Source of the DNA: Nitrososphaerota archaeon
Lineage (GTDB): Archaea > Thermoproteota > Nitrososphaeria > Nitrososphaerales > Nitrosopumilaceae
Length of the DNA: 6,234 nucleotides
NCBI GenBank assembly: GCA_030624325.1
Contig: JAUXKJ010000028.1
Span: forward strand, 1 to 6,234
Direction of reading: 5' to 3'
Below, piece by piece: positions 5,384 through 6,234 of this stretch. Each line of letters opens with the position of its first letter. The first letter of the stretch is position 1. Under the pieces are notes generated by a model. That model worked only from the letters and a program-made list of their open reading frames with translations, had not been told where the DNA came from and did not search any database. Made by a program: the position numbers and the translations under genes.

Positions 5384-6234
5384 ATGGGTTCCAAAAAACG
5401 TTTTTCAATAATATTTCTATTTTCCATATTCATCCTAAGCTCTAATTTACAACCTGTTTTTGCTGAAATTTTTTTCCCCTCAACTAATTTTCGAATAAAA
5501 GGAATTCCTACATTCTGTATTCTTGAAGCCAATTATGATAACATACCTGATGAAATTAAAACAAAATGGGCTAATATAGCAAAAGATGCTGTAATAGACT
5601 GGGAAAAAAATCTTAAAGATACTGAAACTGAAAACAAGATTGTTTGGGATATCAATACAAAAATAATTCCAGCTGGTGAGAAAGCTACCCCTGATTGTAA
5701 TATTACAATAAAATTTAGAGACAAACCATCTTTACTGACACTTGCAGGTCTTTTTTCCACTTCTGGAATAATTGAAATCTATTATCTCCAACTAACATAT
5801 TGTAATTTCGTAACGCCGTGTTATGATGATAAAACTTTCAAATCAGACGGTGCAATAAACACAATTGCTTTACACGAAATTGGACATTCATTTGGACTAG
5901 ATCATTATGTTTCTGATGATGACGCAATTAATCAAAAGTGGTACACCGGAAAAAATTCTCCTCCATCAGTAATGATTCCAACAATCCACACAAAACCTAG
6001 TATACAGATAGTTACAACTAATGATATTCAAAAAGTCCGTTCTATTTATGGCTCTGAAGGATTTTATGCATTTTCATCAGAATCTCCTCCAACTCCAGCT
6101 CCAACGCCTGCTCCACTTCCACCTCCTGTAACGCCAACGCCAACTCCAACACCAATCCCAACTCCAACACCAGAACCTACACCAACCCCAACACCAATCC
6201 CAACCCCAACTCCAACACCAGAACCTACACCAAC
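5384..6234 (+). CDS. Secreted matrixin-like zinc metalloprotease with Pro/Thr-rich tail (5' part; 283 codons, continues past window)
   Basis: A predicted exported zinc endopeptidase of the metzincin type (peptidase M10-like); its substrate is unknown. Residues 1-27 form a signal peptide: basic MGSKKR, a hydrophobic core, and likely cleavage after PVFA. The zinc site HEIGHSFGLDH is at 164-174, with His164, His168 and His174 as ligands and Glu165 as the catalytic base. A Met-turn follows at SVM (Met197), 23 residues after the third His, and an NDIQKVRSIYG helix (213-223) matches the end of matrixin catalytic domains. No cysteine-switch prodomain is seen. Four Cys (45, 105, 140, 146) could form two disulfides outside the cell, and Asn106 is in an N-x-T site. 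From residue 235 the chain is almost only Pro and Thr with some Ala, Ile and Glu, a likely extended linker to an unseen anchor or domain. The ATG at 5384 is the only good start: the frame opens just after a TGA at 5348-5350, and TATA spacing agrees. It is divergent from uvrB with no evident functional link. Confidence 0.88.
   Translation, partial: MGSKKRFSIIFLFSIFILSSNLQPVFAEIFFPSTNFRIKGIPTFCILEANYDNIPDEIKTKWANIAKDAVIDWEKNLKDTETENKIVWDINTKIIPAGEKATPDCNITIKFRDKPSLLTLAGLFSTSGIIEIYYLQLTYCNFVTPCYDDKTFKSDGAINTIALHEIGHSFGLDHYVSDDDAINQKWYTGKNSPPSVMIPTIHTKPSIQIVTTNDIQKVRSIYGSEGFYAFSSESPPTPAPTPAPLPPPVTPTPTPTPIPTPTPEPTPTPTPIPTPTPTPEPTP
6086..6234 (+). repeat. Low-complexity Pro/Thr-coding repeat tract
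   Basis: This tract codes for alternating Pro and Thr with periodic Ile and Glu (PTPIPTPTPEPTPT-type units). At DNA level, 6149-6186 (38 bp) recurs at 6191-6234 (44 bp), identical except for an inserted 6-bp CCCAAC, equal to one extra Pro-Thr pair. The copies end at the window edge, so the full repeat number is unknown. Such tracts are prone to slippage and to assembly error, so the true length in the genome may differ. Confidence 0.85.

Noticed and set aside
5533..5760. Minus-strand open frame of 75 codons with hydrophobic stretches
   Set aside because: It is antisense to the metalloprotease catalytic domain, whose signal peptide and zinc motif show the plus strand is the coding one.
6086..6234. 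CRISPR-like or intergenic tandem repeat
   Set aside because: The repeat keeps the protease reading frame and encodes Pro-Thr pairs without unique spacers, so it is a coding low-complexity tract.
1..6234. A new defence or mobile system
   Set aside because: Apart from the metalloprotease all sizeable genes are canonical uvr repair genes. No transposase, integrase, toxin-antitoxin pair, terminal repeats or array is visible, and the protease shows no sequence link to the uvr operon beyond adjacency.

Overview
The window is AT-rich and reads as archaeal, most likely an ammonia-oxidising thaumarchaeon (Nitrososphaerota, Nitrosopumilus-like). This is inferred from three things: archaeal-type TATA elements placed about 27 bp upstream of start codons with almost no leader, the compact overlapping uvr operon, and a secreted metalloprotease with a Pro/Thr-rich tail. 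No rRNA or other phylogenetic marker is present to settle it.

Positions 1-5082 (minus strand) hold a bacterial-type nucleotide excision repair operon read in the order uvrB, uvrA, uvrC. uvrB and uvrA look complete. uvrC is cut by the left window edge after 110 codons. The genes overlap by 14 nt (uvrB/uvrA) and 4 nt (uvrA/uvrC, an ATGA junction), so one transcript with coupled translation is expected. Together the products do damage recognition (UvrA2B), damage verification and strand opening (UvrB), and dual incision (UvrC).

Positions 5083-5383 are a 301-bp intergenic region between divergent genes. It holds a TATA-like element for each gene and two short perfect inverted repeats. It also contains two tiny open frames (19 and 28 codons) on the plus strand, which I cannot support as genes. 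Both flanking promoters imply leaderless or nearly leaderless mRNAs, and uvrB appears to start with TTG.

Positions 5384-6234 (plus strand) hold the start of a secreted matrixin-like zinc metalloprotease: a signal peptide, HEIGHSFGLDH, a downstream Met-turn, then a (Pro-Thr)n tail that runs off the right edge. Its tail is encoded by a near-perfect tandem DNA repeat.

I found no mobile element, CRISPR array, tRNA or rRNA, and no evidence of a new multi-gene system. The points worth a second look are the start and promoter architecture of the uvr operon, the protease with its unread C-terminus, and the intergenic palindromes and micro-ORFs.
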